From NCBI GenBank assembly GCA_932521035.1, contig OW051492.1, positions 3,658,001-3,722,000 on the forward strand: 64,000 nt of DNA, given 5' to 3'. This document shows positions 36,500 to 47,077 of the stretch, piece by piece. The stretch's first letter is position 1, and the number at the start of each line of letters is the position of its first letter. The DNA comes from Oscheius dolichura. Its lineage: Eukaryota; Nematoda; Chromadorea; Rhabditida; Rhabditidae. A program made the position numbers and the translations under genes. The notes under the pieces are model-generated. The model did not search any database, had not been told where the DNA came from, and saw only the letters and a list, made by a program, of their open reading frames with translations.

Positions 36500-38008
36500 A
36501 TGCTTACAAAATGTCTCAGTAAAATTGGCGGCATAGGACAGATTGTTGGCAATCGTGGGCTAGCTTCAGAGGTTAGTCTATTATTATATATATTTTACTA
36601 ATAGATCTTCTTTTTTTCTAAATGTACCTTTTCTAAATGTAAAAATCTAGGGAATTAGACCAAGTTCAGGCGAAACTTTCAGGCACGCCGCCGTGTCACC
36701 TTAATTCCTGGAGATGGAATCGGTCCCGAGATCTCGAAAGCCGTCCAGGAAATTTTTGAAGCCGCTAAAACCCCTATCGACTGGGACCCCGTAGATGTGA
36801 CGCCAGTAAAAGGACGTGATGGGATTTTCCGTATTCCATCAAGATGCATCGAACTTATGCATACAAATAAGGTAACTTATCCTAAAAGTAAAGCATAATT
36901 TTACAATAAAATTTTAGGTCGGTCTCAAAGGTCCTTTGGAGACTCCTATTGGCAAAGGACATCGCTCTCTCAATTTGGCTGTTAGAAAGTTACTTAATTT
37001 AGTTTATAAACGCAGTGTATTGTTTAGGGAATTCAACTTATATGCAAACGTCCGTCCCTGTCGCTCTTTGGAAGGACATAAGACCTTATACGACAACGTC
37101 GATGTAGTGACCATTCGAGAAAATACAGAAGGGGAATACTCTGGGATTGAACACGAAGTTTCCTTTATTAATTTAACTTGTCAACAATTTTGTTCAGGTT
37201 GCAAAAGGAGTAGTGCAATCTATCAAGTTGATTACGGAAAGCGCTTCTCGTCGCGTAGCAAAATACGCCTTTGAATATGCCCGTCAAAATGGGCGAAAAT
37301 GCGTTACAGCGGTCCATAAAGGTTTGGTGAATTTATTTCGTTTATTTCTCTTTTAGCCAATATTATGCGTATGTCCGACGGACTCTTCCTAAATATGTGC
37401 CGTGAACAAGCTGCGCAGTACTCTGATATCAAGTTCAAGGAAGCTTACCTTGATACTGTTTGTCTTAACATGGTCCAGGACCCATCTCAATACGATGTAT
37501 TGGTTATGCCTAACCTTTATGGAGATATCCTTTCCGATCTCTGTGCAGGTCTTGTTGGAGGGCTCGGAGTAACTCCGTCCGGAAATATTGGAGAAGATGC
37601 AGCAGTTTTCGAGTGAGTTTTTATCTTTTAAACATTACTATGATTATTAAATAGAATTTATTAAAAAAATGTTGGCTTTATGATCTGCTATTTCCTTATT
37701 ATAGATCTGTTCATGGAACTGCTCCTGATATTGCTGGACAAAATAAAGCCAATCCCACTGCACTGCTTCTTTCTGCCGTAATGATGCTCCGTTACATGAA
37801 TCTCAATGTATACGCCGACAAGATCGAGAAGGCCGTTTTTGCCGCAATTGCCGATGGCACCTGCAAGACAGGAGATCTCGGAGGTATATAGTACCACTAA
37901 CAATTTTTTATATTATTCTTTCATTTTCTAAACCATTTTTCTTTAGGAACTGGAACATGTTCATCGTTTACCGAAGACGTTTGTGCTCGCATAAGGAATT
38001 CCGACTAA
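36500..38008 (+). CDS. IDH3A: NAD-dependent isocitrate dehydrogenase, alpha subunit
   Basis: TCA-cycle enzyme of the mitochondrial matrix, converting isocitrate to 2-oxoglutarate. The presequence [20 protein letters not shown] precedes [40 protein letters not shown] and [16 protein letters not shown] carry the substrate-binding residues. [36 protein letters not shown] and the isocitrate/isopropylmalate dehydrogenase signature [20 protein letters not shown] follow. [20 protein letters not shown] holds the nucleotide-binding part. The end is [10 protein letters not shown] with TAA at 38006-38008. The catalytic Arg, Tyr, Lys and Asp residues of the alpha subunit are all in place. Introns are about 40-65 nt. 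Confidence 0.96.
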
Positions 38009-38217
38009 AGTAGTTCATATCTTCAATAACCATATTAGATTATAGTAAGGTTAATGTTTGTTTGTTTTCCGGTTAGCAATTGTGCACAATAGCTTTTTTT
38101 AAATATCCCGATTGTACTTCTTTACTTCGACTTAAAAGCTATGAGATTTTTAGACGCTTTATTCGTAATAACTTTTCACGGAAATGAAATTGAAATAGAT
38201 AAACTATTTTCAAACTA

Positions 38218-39405
38218 TTGTGTTAAATTGTCAAAACTGGTTTTCGTCGTTATATAGAGCAGATTGCCATCCTCAAATATGCAACAGTGGCCGAGTGGAT
38301 TATGCGATAACTTACAATTTTTGTTGCTTTTTTCAGCTCGGGTTCGAGTCCTCTGGCGATCAAGTCTTTTGCTATTTTTTTTGTGACAGAATTGTTGTTT
38401 TTTGTCGTTTGTACAACGTTTAAACGACGTTTTTACCTTTTTTCGACAAAAAAGAGGTATATATACCGCTGAAATGTCATTGCTCGTCTTGCTCGCCACT
38501 TCTCCAATGGAGACCCCGATGCTCTCTCTCCTAAAGATGCAAGCGTTTTCTTGGAACTGGTGGAGCTGTTGGAGGCGTATCAAACTGGAAGCGTCATGGA
38601 TCATCCACGGAATATTTGGGAATCTGGTCATCCGCTCTCATTCGTCACACATAATGACCAAGGAATTGATGTTGGATTGGTTCCGGACGTGTGTCGTGCC
38701 GTATCTGCAGCCGAATGTGATCAATCTGGTGATCGTCGACAGCTGGTCCTCCTTCAAGCTGAAGTTCCTCTAGGATTCCAAGTCGAAATCAGGAACATTT
38801 CCCCTGGTACTACTGGAATGGGACAACCCCTCGATGTTGGATACTTCCGCTTTATGAAGACGTTTGAGAAGAAGATAACGAAGTACGTCAAGCTGTATGG
38901 AGTGGATTTCCCGGTGCATAAGAGGGAGAACTTGCTGCGAATCCATTCCGTCACCCATCGCCATTTCTCCAACTCTCGCTTCACGAACTTCATCCTGCAC
39001 GCCTGGAAAAAGAGCGGATTCTGTGATCAAGCGATTTCCGCATACGAGACGCCGTTGGATGTCTGCTTCCCTCGTTTCGATGGATCTCCCTGTGCAGAAA
39101 GCGGATGCACCGAGCATTTCTTCGGATGCTGCTCTCTGTGTAACCGCCGGTACTGTTTCCGCCACTTCGTCATGGTGGACCACACCTGCTAACAAATAAA
39201 TATTTGTTATTGTTATTATTTGTACTGTTTCTGTCACAAAAAAAATAGCAAAAGACTTGATCGCCAGAGGACTCGAACCCGAGCTGAAAAAAGCAACAAA
39301 AATTGTAAGTTATCGCATAATCCATTTGGCCACTGTTGCATATTTGAAGAGGGCAATCTGCTCTATATAACGACGAAAACCAGTTTTGACAATTTAAAAC
39401 ACAAA
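38218..39405. mobile_element. DNA transposon with about 175-bp TIRs containing tRNA-like Pol III boxes
   Basis: The left end TTGTGTTAAATTGTCAAAAC (38218 on) is repeated inverted at the right end, where the plus strand reads GTTTTGACAATTTAAAACAC (39383-39402). The arms stay similar for about 175 bp, to about 38395 and 39228 (GACAGAATTGTTG versus GACAGAAACAGTA). Each arm contains an A-box-like sequence (left TGGCCGAGTGG, 38288-38298; right TGGCCAAATGG, complement of 39322-39332). Each also contains an exact B-box-like GGTTCGAGTCC (38341-38351; complement of 39269-39279) and ends inward in a T-run. Between the arms lies a damaged DDE transposase ORF. No obvious target-site duplication is visible. 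The element lies 210 bp after IDH3A. Transposase sequence suggests a nematode DDE_1 (pogo/Tc1-mariner superfamily) element. Confidence 0.85.
38473..39192 (+). pseudogene. Frameshifted, N-terminally truncated DDE transposase
   Basis: Transposase-like residues occur in two frames. Frame 1 (38473 to about 38645) reads IARLARHFSNGDPDALSPKD then LELVELLEAYQTGSVMDHPR. Frame 2 (about 38648-38765) reads IMTKELMLDWFRTCVVPYLQ then INLVIVDSWSSFK, containing the second catalytic Asp of DDE_1 transposases. Frame 1 resumes with NISPGTTGMGQPLDVGYFRF, MKTFEKKITKYVKLYG and a Cys/His-rich tail with CxxxxC...CCSLCNRRYCFRHF. Two compensating frameshifts about 115 bp apart are therefore needed. The N-terminal DNA-binding and first-Asp region is missing, so the element should depend on a partner copy. 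The frame-1 reading stays open across the frame-2 part by chance or through overlap. Confidence 0.72.
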
Positions 39406-39524
39406 ATTGAAACACGTGCCACGCCGTAACCTGAGTCATTTAGTGAAATTTGAAAACGGTTTCTAAGACAGTTTTCGACGCCCTTTCAAATGGTATAGGT
39501 CTTATCGCGTGAAGTCACGGTAAA

Positions 39525-39845
39525 CTAAAAAGGTTCCCTTGTTAGATGAGAAGCTGTCGAATATGAGAGGATTGAATGCTTCAGTCTCACGCTAAAAACA
39601 ACGGTAATAAGATTGCACAGATGATCATTCCGGGCGACGTGCTGCTGGTATGCCTTCTCGGCCACGACCCTCATCAATTTCTTCAGTTGTAGTCGAATAT
39701 CCTCCTTGGGATAGGTGGCCAGAACTCGTTGGAGGGATGTCCACAGGGAACTCATTCCAGACCAGGTAAAGACCGTGGCCGGCGTCACTATTGGGGCAGG
39801 GGCCGTCGGGGTGGACAGGAGCAGGGCCAACAGCAGCCACCACAT
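39525..39845 (-). CDS. Putative small secreted protein
   Basis: I do not recognise this protein. The 106-codon minus-strand frame begins with a textbook signal peptide (MWWLLLALLLSTPTAPAP). It continues IVTPATVFTWSGMSSLWTSL, then an amphipathic, charged segment KEDIRLQLKKLMRVVAEKAY and QQHVARNDHLCNLI. Only one Cys remains after the signal. The 3' part (from about 39600) looks less coding and could be an unrecognised intron or exon end. It sits between the transposon and a small membrane-protein gene on the same strand. No acceptor precedes this ATG. Confidence 0.45.
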   Translation of the reverse strand: MWWLLLALLLSTPTAPAPIVTPATVFTWSGMSSLWTSLQRVLATYPKEDIRLQLKKLMRVVAEKAYQQHVARNDHLCNLITVVFSVRLKHSILSYSTASHLTREPF

Positions 39846-40107
39846 TGAAAGACCGGATGAAGTTAGAAAGATGGGAATTTGAATGATCTGACTAGAATAC
39901 AAAGAGAGAAAAACAACCAAACGAAGGTATAACAGAAAACCGAGGAGTAACCGTGTGAGTCATCCCGGGAGCGTTATTCCCCACTGCTCTCTGCCATCTG
40001 TTACTCTCACAGGCATACGGATACAGTTATTCGGATGTTACGTACAGTTATATTGAATATGGTCTTCTCGGATTTATCTTATCTGTTGGATCCCCGTTTT
40101 TCATAAT

Positions 40108-40540
40108 TTATTCTTCGGTTGACAGTGTTCGGCCAAGAGCAGGACGATTAGGCGGCAGCAGCCGGAGCAGCCAGGCGCCGAAAGACCTGTAATGGCTCGG
40201 TAGTCTGGGACTTCTCCTGGTGGCTACCCGCATGTCTCCCCGATTTCCTTATCGATTACCACACTGCCCAGATGCGTGTTGAACACGACGACGGCGGCGA
40301 AGATGACGACGGCTCCGGTGAAATGAACAGAGCAGCTGAACATGTGCCGGAGGAGGGGGTGGTCTGCCCTTTTGTCACTGTATAAGATATCAACCCACTG
40401 GTGAGGCAGGTCAAAATGGTGAGGATGAGAAGCTGGACGGCCAGAATGTAGGCGAATAGGGCGACGGCGGCATATTCCCAGCCAAGGATGGTGACCGTCA
40501 ATTGCACAGCCTCCCAGAACTTGTCTGCTATTGTGGGCAT
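40108..40540 (-). CDS. Small two-helix membrane protein, unassigned
   Basis: Three exons (40439-40540, 40228-40397, 40108-40186) join in frame through 41-nt introns to give 116 residues. The start is MPTIADKFWEAVQLTVTILG. Helix 1 is around WEYAAVALFAYILAWVDILY, a charged loop SDKRADHPLLRHMF follows, and helix 2 is FTGAVVIFAAVVVF, leading to NTHLGSVVIDKEIGETCG. The end is LLRLLPPNRPALGRTLSTEE with TAA at 40108-40110. All three exons keep the frame with good GT/AG ends, which supports a real gene. I cannot name a family. The small size and topology would suit an endomembrane or mitochondrial accessory subunit, but that is inference. Confidence 0.58.
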
Positions 40541-40959
40541 TTTGACCGGTGCTAGCTACAGGGAGGAGATCGGCAATGTGATGTCCTTTTGACTCGCAAG
40601 GGCAGAGGTCAGAACGGAGGGAATCAGAAATCTGTGAGAAAAAAGACTGTTCTGGTCAACAGGGATGACGGTGACTGTTGAGAATAAACATGGACACGAA
40701 TTAATGACTCACACAGGGCAGACACAAAGCGACGAGAGCACGATCTTTGATTACCTTTTGGCGGGAGAGCCGACTATCTAGAGACGAGGTCATGGGGAAT
40801 ACTCCTTTTAGGAGACGATTCTCGCCTTGGTGGCCGAGCCGTCTGCCAATGAAGAGACGCTGTGCCCGAATCTCTGATAATATGGAGCGGTCATCCTCAG
40901 TAGCTATTTCTTAACCACCCTGTCTGTTTGCCGCACCACTTGCAGGGAGCACACAGGGG

Positions 40960-41327
40960 ATGAGTCATCCCGAGGAGGATCGAGGCAGCGTCACCTCGGC
41001 TGGCCGTGAGATCGCTTCGACCATTCGTATTACCCATTCCCGGGCTTCTCCTACTTTCCAGATGATCCAACTCATCCGCTTCTTGAGAGCAGTCGTCCGC
41101 GTCTCGCCTTATCTCCTCTATGTAGGTAGCCCTCCGTCTGATTCAGCCCACCGCCGATGGTGAGTATTCCATCGTCTCGACATAGTGACAGTGATGTTCG
41201 GTGGCTTCTCTGCTGAAATGTGAAATCATTGTCGTCATGTATTATTCTCTCCCACTCTTCCTCTTGACGTCTTCTGTAAATTACAGTACACCGTGGCCAC
41301 AATCCCGTCCCTCCCCCAAGACAATAA
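40960..41327 (+). CDS. Possible small protein gene (weak)
   Basis: The frame from 40960 reads MSHPEEDRGSVTSAGREIAS and, after CTTTCCAG at 41061, MIQLIRFLRAVVRVSPYLLY. Splicing 41121 to 41147 (25-nt intron) and 41159 to 41287 would add PTADVHRGHNPVPPPRQ and stop at 41325-41327. The 13-nt middle exon and 25-nt intron make this model weak. Without splicing the frame stops at 41163. No family is recognised. Confidence 0.25.
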
Positions 41328-41448
41328 GAAGAAGGCAAGTAAACGACAGAGTAAATTCCCATAAACTCTTTATTCTGGCGGCACTCTGAGATAGAGGAGA
41401 GGATCTATCAAAACCCGTCGGCTGAGGTAGGTGGCAGTCGGACACCAG

Positions 41449-44394
41449 CTACTTCACCAAGCAATCCCGCAAGAAGTTGGTCATTCTCTCGTATGCGTGT
41501 GTGTTTTTGGCACCCAAGAAGTGATGCCTCTCATTGGGGTAGACCTGAAATCAGTGATCTCCCTCGTCGTCCTCCTCGTCTCCTACCATGAAATCAAAAT
41601 CGATGTTGTTATTCTGCATCGCCTCCGAGAAGACGGCGCTGTTTTGGAAGTGGACATTATCTGAAATGGCCAGTTCTATCCAAAAGAAGAGGGCAAACCA
41701 TCGGCCATGCCGTGGACGAGCAGCAGCTGGGTCGTCTTGAACTTGGCCAGGTCGCCCGTGTTCACATCCACGTAGGCCTCCTTTGGGGCTGCTCCCATGT
41801 ATCTCTCCGTATATGCTGCATCTGAACAAACAAGCCACTTCTGCTTTCCCTCGGTCAGTTACCGTAATACTGGAAATTGGTCACGGGGGCGCCGCTGACG
41901 GCACAGCGGAACATTCGCTCGGGTGCCGTTTCCACAATTCTCAGGGTGGCGAATCCACCGTATGACCAGCCGTAGACGGCCACCCGAGTCGGATCCAAGT
42001 AGCTGTACTTCTTGATTGCCAGACGGGTCACCTCGATCTGATCCTGCATCTCCGCGATACCAAGAGCCCCGTAGACCGGAGTACGGTACTTCCAACCGCG
42101 ATTACCGGCTCCTCGGGCATCAATCTGTCATTCTCCTTATTATTCGACCGGTGTCCTCTCTACCTGTAGTACGGCAATGCCGAGATTTGTGGATAAATAT
42201 TGAGGAGACCAGCCGACACTGAAGCGGTCATCAATCGTCTGCCAGCCAGGGCCACCGTAGACATATAGGAGGACGGGAAGGGCACGCATGTGGCCTCGGC
42301 TTCGGGGGAGGTAGAGACGAGTGGAGGCCACTAAAAGGTATTGTATTATCTGTGACAAGAAGAGGAGGCAACCTATTCCGTTGTCCAATTGGATGGTGTC
42401 GTCTATCCACGTCGGGAGAGCCGTCTTCTCGACCAGCTGCTCCATTCGCGTGTCATGGAGTACCTCTTGCACTACAAGAACATACTTTTGTCATCCTCTA
42501 CTCCATAAAATCTTACCATTTTCGAGGTGTCCCTTCTTCAACTCAGCCAAGTAGAAACGATGAAATGGCGAACTGCGACAGGCGATGGACACGCGACGGC
42601 CATCTGCCGAGAAGGAGACATCAGCATATGTACAGTTGGACAGGGCACACGTGACACAGCGGAAGGCATCCTTGGCCGGCTAGAATGGCTGATATTAGAA
42701 CGGAGACGCTACTCATCCCCTACCATGTTGTCCTTGGTCACGTAGAGATGATGCTCCCGCGGCTGGGGAGCCATCGTGACAAAGTACAGGAGGCCGTCGA
42801 CCACGCTGTGATGAGCCACCGACTTGACGTCAAAGTTTCCCATCGAGAGGAACTGCTTCGTAGTCGAGCCCTGGAAGCCTCTGTCCCCCGTTGGAGCAGT
42901 GTCTCCCACCTGGAGCTTGACCCTGGCCACGTGCTGGTAGCTGTTGCCGTCGGGCATCTGCCGTGGCAAGATCAAGAAGATCGAATCATTGGTGGCCACC
43001 AGGTCCCGGTATTCTTCGGGCATCGCCCACATCTTGGCCGGGTACGAGTGCTCAAAGACCTAAAGAGACGTCGGGTTACTGTAGAGGTGAAGACTACGTA
43101 CCAGGTTGCACATGCCCGTCTCAAAGTTACAAATGGTCAGAGACGTCTGATTCTGCCACCGGTTGGACCAGGTCACCGCGAGGACTTCCTGTCCCTCTGT
43201 ACGGATCCACGACACCCCAAAGAGGTAGTGGAATGCCCTAAAGACGTTTGAATGGGAAGAGGAAAGCGACTGACGAGCTGTCCCTCAGCTGGACATCCAT
43301 CTGCTTCGTGGTGCCGGAGGCCTTGTCCCAAATGGAGATGTAGTACGTGGGCAGCTTCTTCTCGCCCGTCTTCGGATAGACCAACTGCGTGTCAATTTGA
43401 TATTTCTCTGGCCCCTGAAATACAGTCATCTCGAAGACACAAAACGGGTACAGTACCCTATAGGCAGTCAGAGTGATGGCCGGATCGGCCACCGCGTCCC
43501 TCGAGGCGAATGCCAGCCGGGAGCCGTCCTTACTCCACCAGGCGGCCGTATAGCTGGGCATGATCTCCTCCTCCGTCATCCAGTCAAAGAATCCATGAAT
43601 CTGGGTATCGCTCTTCGAAGACGACGAAATGTCCAATGGCTACAATACACTCGATAGAAGGAGAAGGAGTGATGGCCTACCTCCTCACCGGGCTTGGCCA
43701 CATAGTAGAGATGTCCCTTCTGGGCGAAGAGATAGTCCCTGCCGTTCGGACTCCACAGCAGGTAGTTGACTCCCTCCGGCCTCTGGACATCGGCACTCAC
43801 TTGGACGAGATTCCGGCTCTTTAGATCCAGCACGTGCACGATGCTGGAGGCATTCATCGGATTTATGCTGGGGTTCTCCGTCGGGTAGGACAGCGAGGCC
43901 AGGCCACAGTCGAAGTTGCACTCGATGGCAGCTCTCCGTTGCTGGAAATGACCTCCAGTCTATTGAAAAGGGGGAGACTGACCAGGATGTCATGGATCTC
44001 CCTGTGGGTGAGGATGGGAGTATAGTTGCCCGTCGAGCCCAGCAGGTTGGTCCCATTTTCATTGCCGAAGATCAGTCGGCCATCTTTCAACCAGGTCGGG
44101 GCGCCCGTCGACGAACGGAAAGTGTTCAAATCGGAGAGCTTGAGCAGCTGGCGCGAGTCGTCGAATTCATTATCGTGTACTGAAGGCCGTTTGTTCTGGG
44201 CCAGGAGAGACGACTCACAGGGAGTGAAGAAGTAGCCACAGAGGAAGATGAGCAGGCAGATGAGGAAGATGACAAGGAGTGCAGTGGTGATGCCCTTCCA
44301 GTCCCGGCGCTGGCTTGTCCCTGTTCCCAATTCCTGTAAAAACTGTATATCAAGGCGGTAAAGAGACAGAGACGGCCCCACTCACTTCATCCAT
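41449..44394 (-). CDS. Dipeptidyl peptidase IV-family serine peptidase (S9B), type II membrane protein
   Basis: Exon 1 encodes MDE (44386-44394) and joins through a 52-nt intron to ELGTGTSQRRDWKGITTALL. A single transmembrane helix (LLVIFLICLLIFLCGYFF) gives type II topology. The beta-propeller region includes HREIHDILVSLP, YLLWSPNGRDYLFAQKGHLY, WWSKDGSRLAFASRD and MDVQLRDSSS. In the alpha/beta-hydrolase domain VYGWSYGGFATLRIVE holds the nucleophilic Ser (about 41960). LVHGMADDNVHF holds the catalytic Asp (split by an intron at about 41660-41700), and NERHHFLGAKNTHAYE the His. The catalytic triad is complete, so unlike DPP6/DPP10 it should be an active prolyl-type aminodipeptidase. It ends LRDCLVK, TAG at 41449-41451. 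GC-rich exons. Two further phase-0 candidate first exons lie upstream. Confidence 0.92.
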
Positions 44395-47077
44395 CTACCT
44401 ACAACTACGGACGGGAAACGAGCCAAAAATAACAGCGGTCGGTTGAGATCAGAGGGAAGTCGATGGCGGGACACACGTGCCCCGGTGACAGCCGTGTAGT
44501 TTCGTGATATATAACATTGCCGCTGCCCTTTTCCACTCAGTTGTCTTTTCCCAAGGACGCTGCTCCCCGATGGCTCACTACTTGCCCCGCTCTCTCCCTT
44601 CTGTCCCCATTGCCCACCATCGTCCTCCCTCCTCTCGTGGGAGAATAGGGATCCCCCTTTGGGAAAAGAAGAAAAAGAGTAACCAACTTTTTCTCGGAAA
44701 CGAAACGGCATGCTGGGCGGGTGAAAAAGACCGAAATGAGCTGCTGTTTTTATGCCGTTTACACAACTTGTGAACACTAATCGCCTTGGCTGCCTGCAAC
44801 GTGTTTTGACCCCGGCAAGTTGCCCAGCCACAAAACGGCAGACAGGCCGGTTCTGACCCGGAAGGGATAAAGAAAGGGCGATCCCCCGTTTGTTATGGTC
44901 CCTCTCCCACAAAATGGACAGAGAGAGGCTAGAAGACGACGAGGAAACGAACAACAGGAAAGGGGGAAAGCTACCAGAGCAGAGAAGCAGAAGAGACAAA
45001 CGGCTAACAAGCGGGAGAAGGCACCCCCTTCACGGGGTGATCTCCCGCGGCTTTTCCCGGCTGTTTGAAACAGAGACGAGGAGCGAGAGGAGAGATCTAA
45101 TGGGCAGCAAATGACCGGCTGATTGGGCTCTCTCTTCCCGCCAAGTGTGTAAAGGAGGCAGAGAAGGCGGCATTCTCTCTTCCTTATTCCTTATACTGCT
45201 TCTTGGTAGGGGTGGCCAAAGAGGAAACTAATTGAGCAGGCCGCAAATTGAGCGGAAACGGAGTCTTTTTTGAATGGGAACGGGGGAAGACGGGCCCCGA
45301 AAAGAACAGGGAAATGCAGTTAGGGAGGTGGGGGAGAAGCTGGAAAGACACGAGAAGAAATCACCAAGAGAACAAGAGCAAGGGAACAGAAGGACAGGTG
45401 GAGACGGATGACTGGTTCGCTCAATCCCTGGGGCCCGGGCAAAAACCACCTGGAAGAGGAACAGAGGGCAATACAGACCCGATGTAAAGGGCTGTGGGAG
45501 GGGGGCTAACCTCGTCAGTCTCGAGCAGATCAACCTCGGTGGCCATGAGAGGCCTCCTCCTCCCCTGGAAAAGAGAGGACAGCTCCTCCGAGGGAAATGG
45601 GCGTGTCACCCTCCTGGCGCTTCATATCAAGGTGACAGCCGGCTTACACTCTCGGGAGTCCCCGGTTTTCACACCCCGGAAAAGAAGAGGCCAAGACGTA
45701 CGCGACGGTCAAAGGGCGAGGTTAGAGCATGGCGGCGGTGTTTCATCCGGGTGGACTGGCGTCACATTTTGTATGCATTGAGAGGGACAGATAATTGCAA
45801 GAGGAGCAGGCCGTTGTCCCTGGTCAGTTGGCAGACAGTGCCCAATAGTCCTACCTTACTGCCGAATCGCCAAAACATTAGGGGAAGTTTGAAGAGGCGC
45901 GGCGGGCGACGGCGTCTCTTATCCCGAAGCATTGACAGTCGGCCCGTCGTCAATACAAAAAGAAAAAGAAATTCCCACACAAAGGGAGCGGGGGAAGAAG
46001 ACCAATCTCACCAGAACTCTCCTCAGTAGACGCATGAAGCGGGGCATCCCGGGATGAGAAGGGGGGACTGTGGCTAGAAGTGTCCTGGCCCTTCAAAACT
46101 AGCAGGAGACACTCCGGACATTCGTGTGCCGTGTGAGAAGGGGGAACTGCCCTTGGAATTCGGGGCATGTCACTGATAGGGCTAGAAGAGAGTCACCGGC
46201 AGGGGGCGGCTATTTCGGGACGAGAGTAGAGGAGGACGGTCGGTCCCCTTACCTTCTTCTCCTTCCCGATCGGGAGGACAAGCGTGTCCGCGGCATACAT
46301 GCCAAACTCCAGGATTCTGGCAGAATGGCCGCCGTCGTCATCTTCTTCTTTGTTTGGAAATCCGAGCCGCCCCGGATCTGAAGTGGTGCTGATTGGCCGG
46401 AAACAAAAAGATGAGTCTTTTTCTTTGCTTTCTCCCCCTCGAGTTGTCAAGTTTTTGGATCCATTGTGGGAGAGAGTCGGTCTGATCCTGGAGAGATTTT
46501 AGCGCCAGATAGAAACAAAAAGACGATACTATCGGCCCGGAAATCGGCGAAGGAGAAGCCAAGTGAAATGCTTACCATTCCGAATAATGACATCTTCTCT
46601 CCTAAAAATGGACCCATTCCAGTTGTTTTGTTGCTCCCTTGGAGCTTCCAAAAATTGCGTATACTTCCCATGTTTCAGGGAGTATCGCGGGTAATTGGGA
46701 AAAGTTTTCAACCAGCAATAAACGCACCTCAGCAAAGCTTCACGGGTCACGTTATCGCCTCTGCGCAAAGCTAAAGTACCGTCAGCTGGCAGTCGACCAC
46801 AGTTCGCTTTGCTGCCGAGATTTTACGGGTGCGGCCGCCACTGTCCCAATACTCGATCACTTGAGATTAGGCAATGTCACCTTCGCGCCCATTGGCCTGC
46901 CACCTCCCGAATAATTAAAAGAGCTGGCTAATATTCGGAAGGAGCGGATCTCCCCCGTCCTCTCTTTCGGCTAATCGGCTCGAAACGCGTTGTTCCCGAC
47001 CCCCTCATAATCTACGTCGAGATTATGCCGACCGGTCTCCGGCCTCCTCCTGTCCCTCCTCCAGATGGGGTCATTCG
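44395..47077. other. DPP-ZP divergent region with candidate alternative DPP first exons
   Basis: About 2.7 kb rich in purine runs. On the minus strand, 45511-45546 reads MATEVDLLETDE followed by the donor GTTAGC. Bases 46253-46300 read MYAADTLVLPIGKEKK followed by the donor GTAAGG. Both end in phase 0, as the second DPP exon requires, so they could supply alternative cytoplasmic N-termini. Many other overlapping open frames here look like compositional by-products. No RNA genes or repeats stand out. Confidence 0.35.

Noticed and set aside
38218-38395. A functional tRNA-Leu/Ser gene in the transposon arm
   Set aside because: The boxes are good but the acceptor stem is absent and the outer T-stem pairs fail, so it is called tRNA-like only.
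38640-38770. Programmed ribosomal frameshifting in the transposase
   Set aside because: Two opposite shifts would be needed, no clear slippery sequence is seen, and the element already lacks its N-terminal part, so decay is simpler.
40380-40440. A 17-nt intron (GTTGATATCTTATACAG) in the two-TM gene
   Set aside because: A 41-nt intron from 40438 to 40398 keeps the frame with better splice sites, so the implausible 17-nt intron is not needed.
40826-40885. Possible tRNA-like segment (TGGCCGAGCCG ... GTGCCCGAATCTC)
   Set aside because: The B box is poor and no cloverleaf forms; kept only as a possible decayed SINE.
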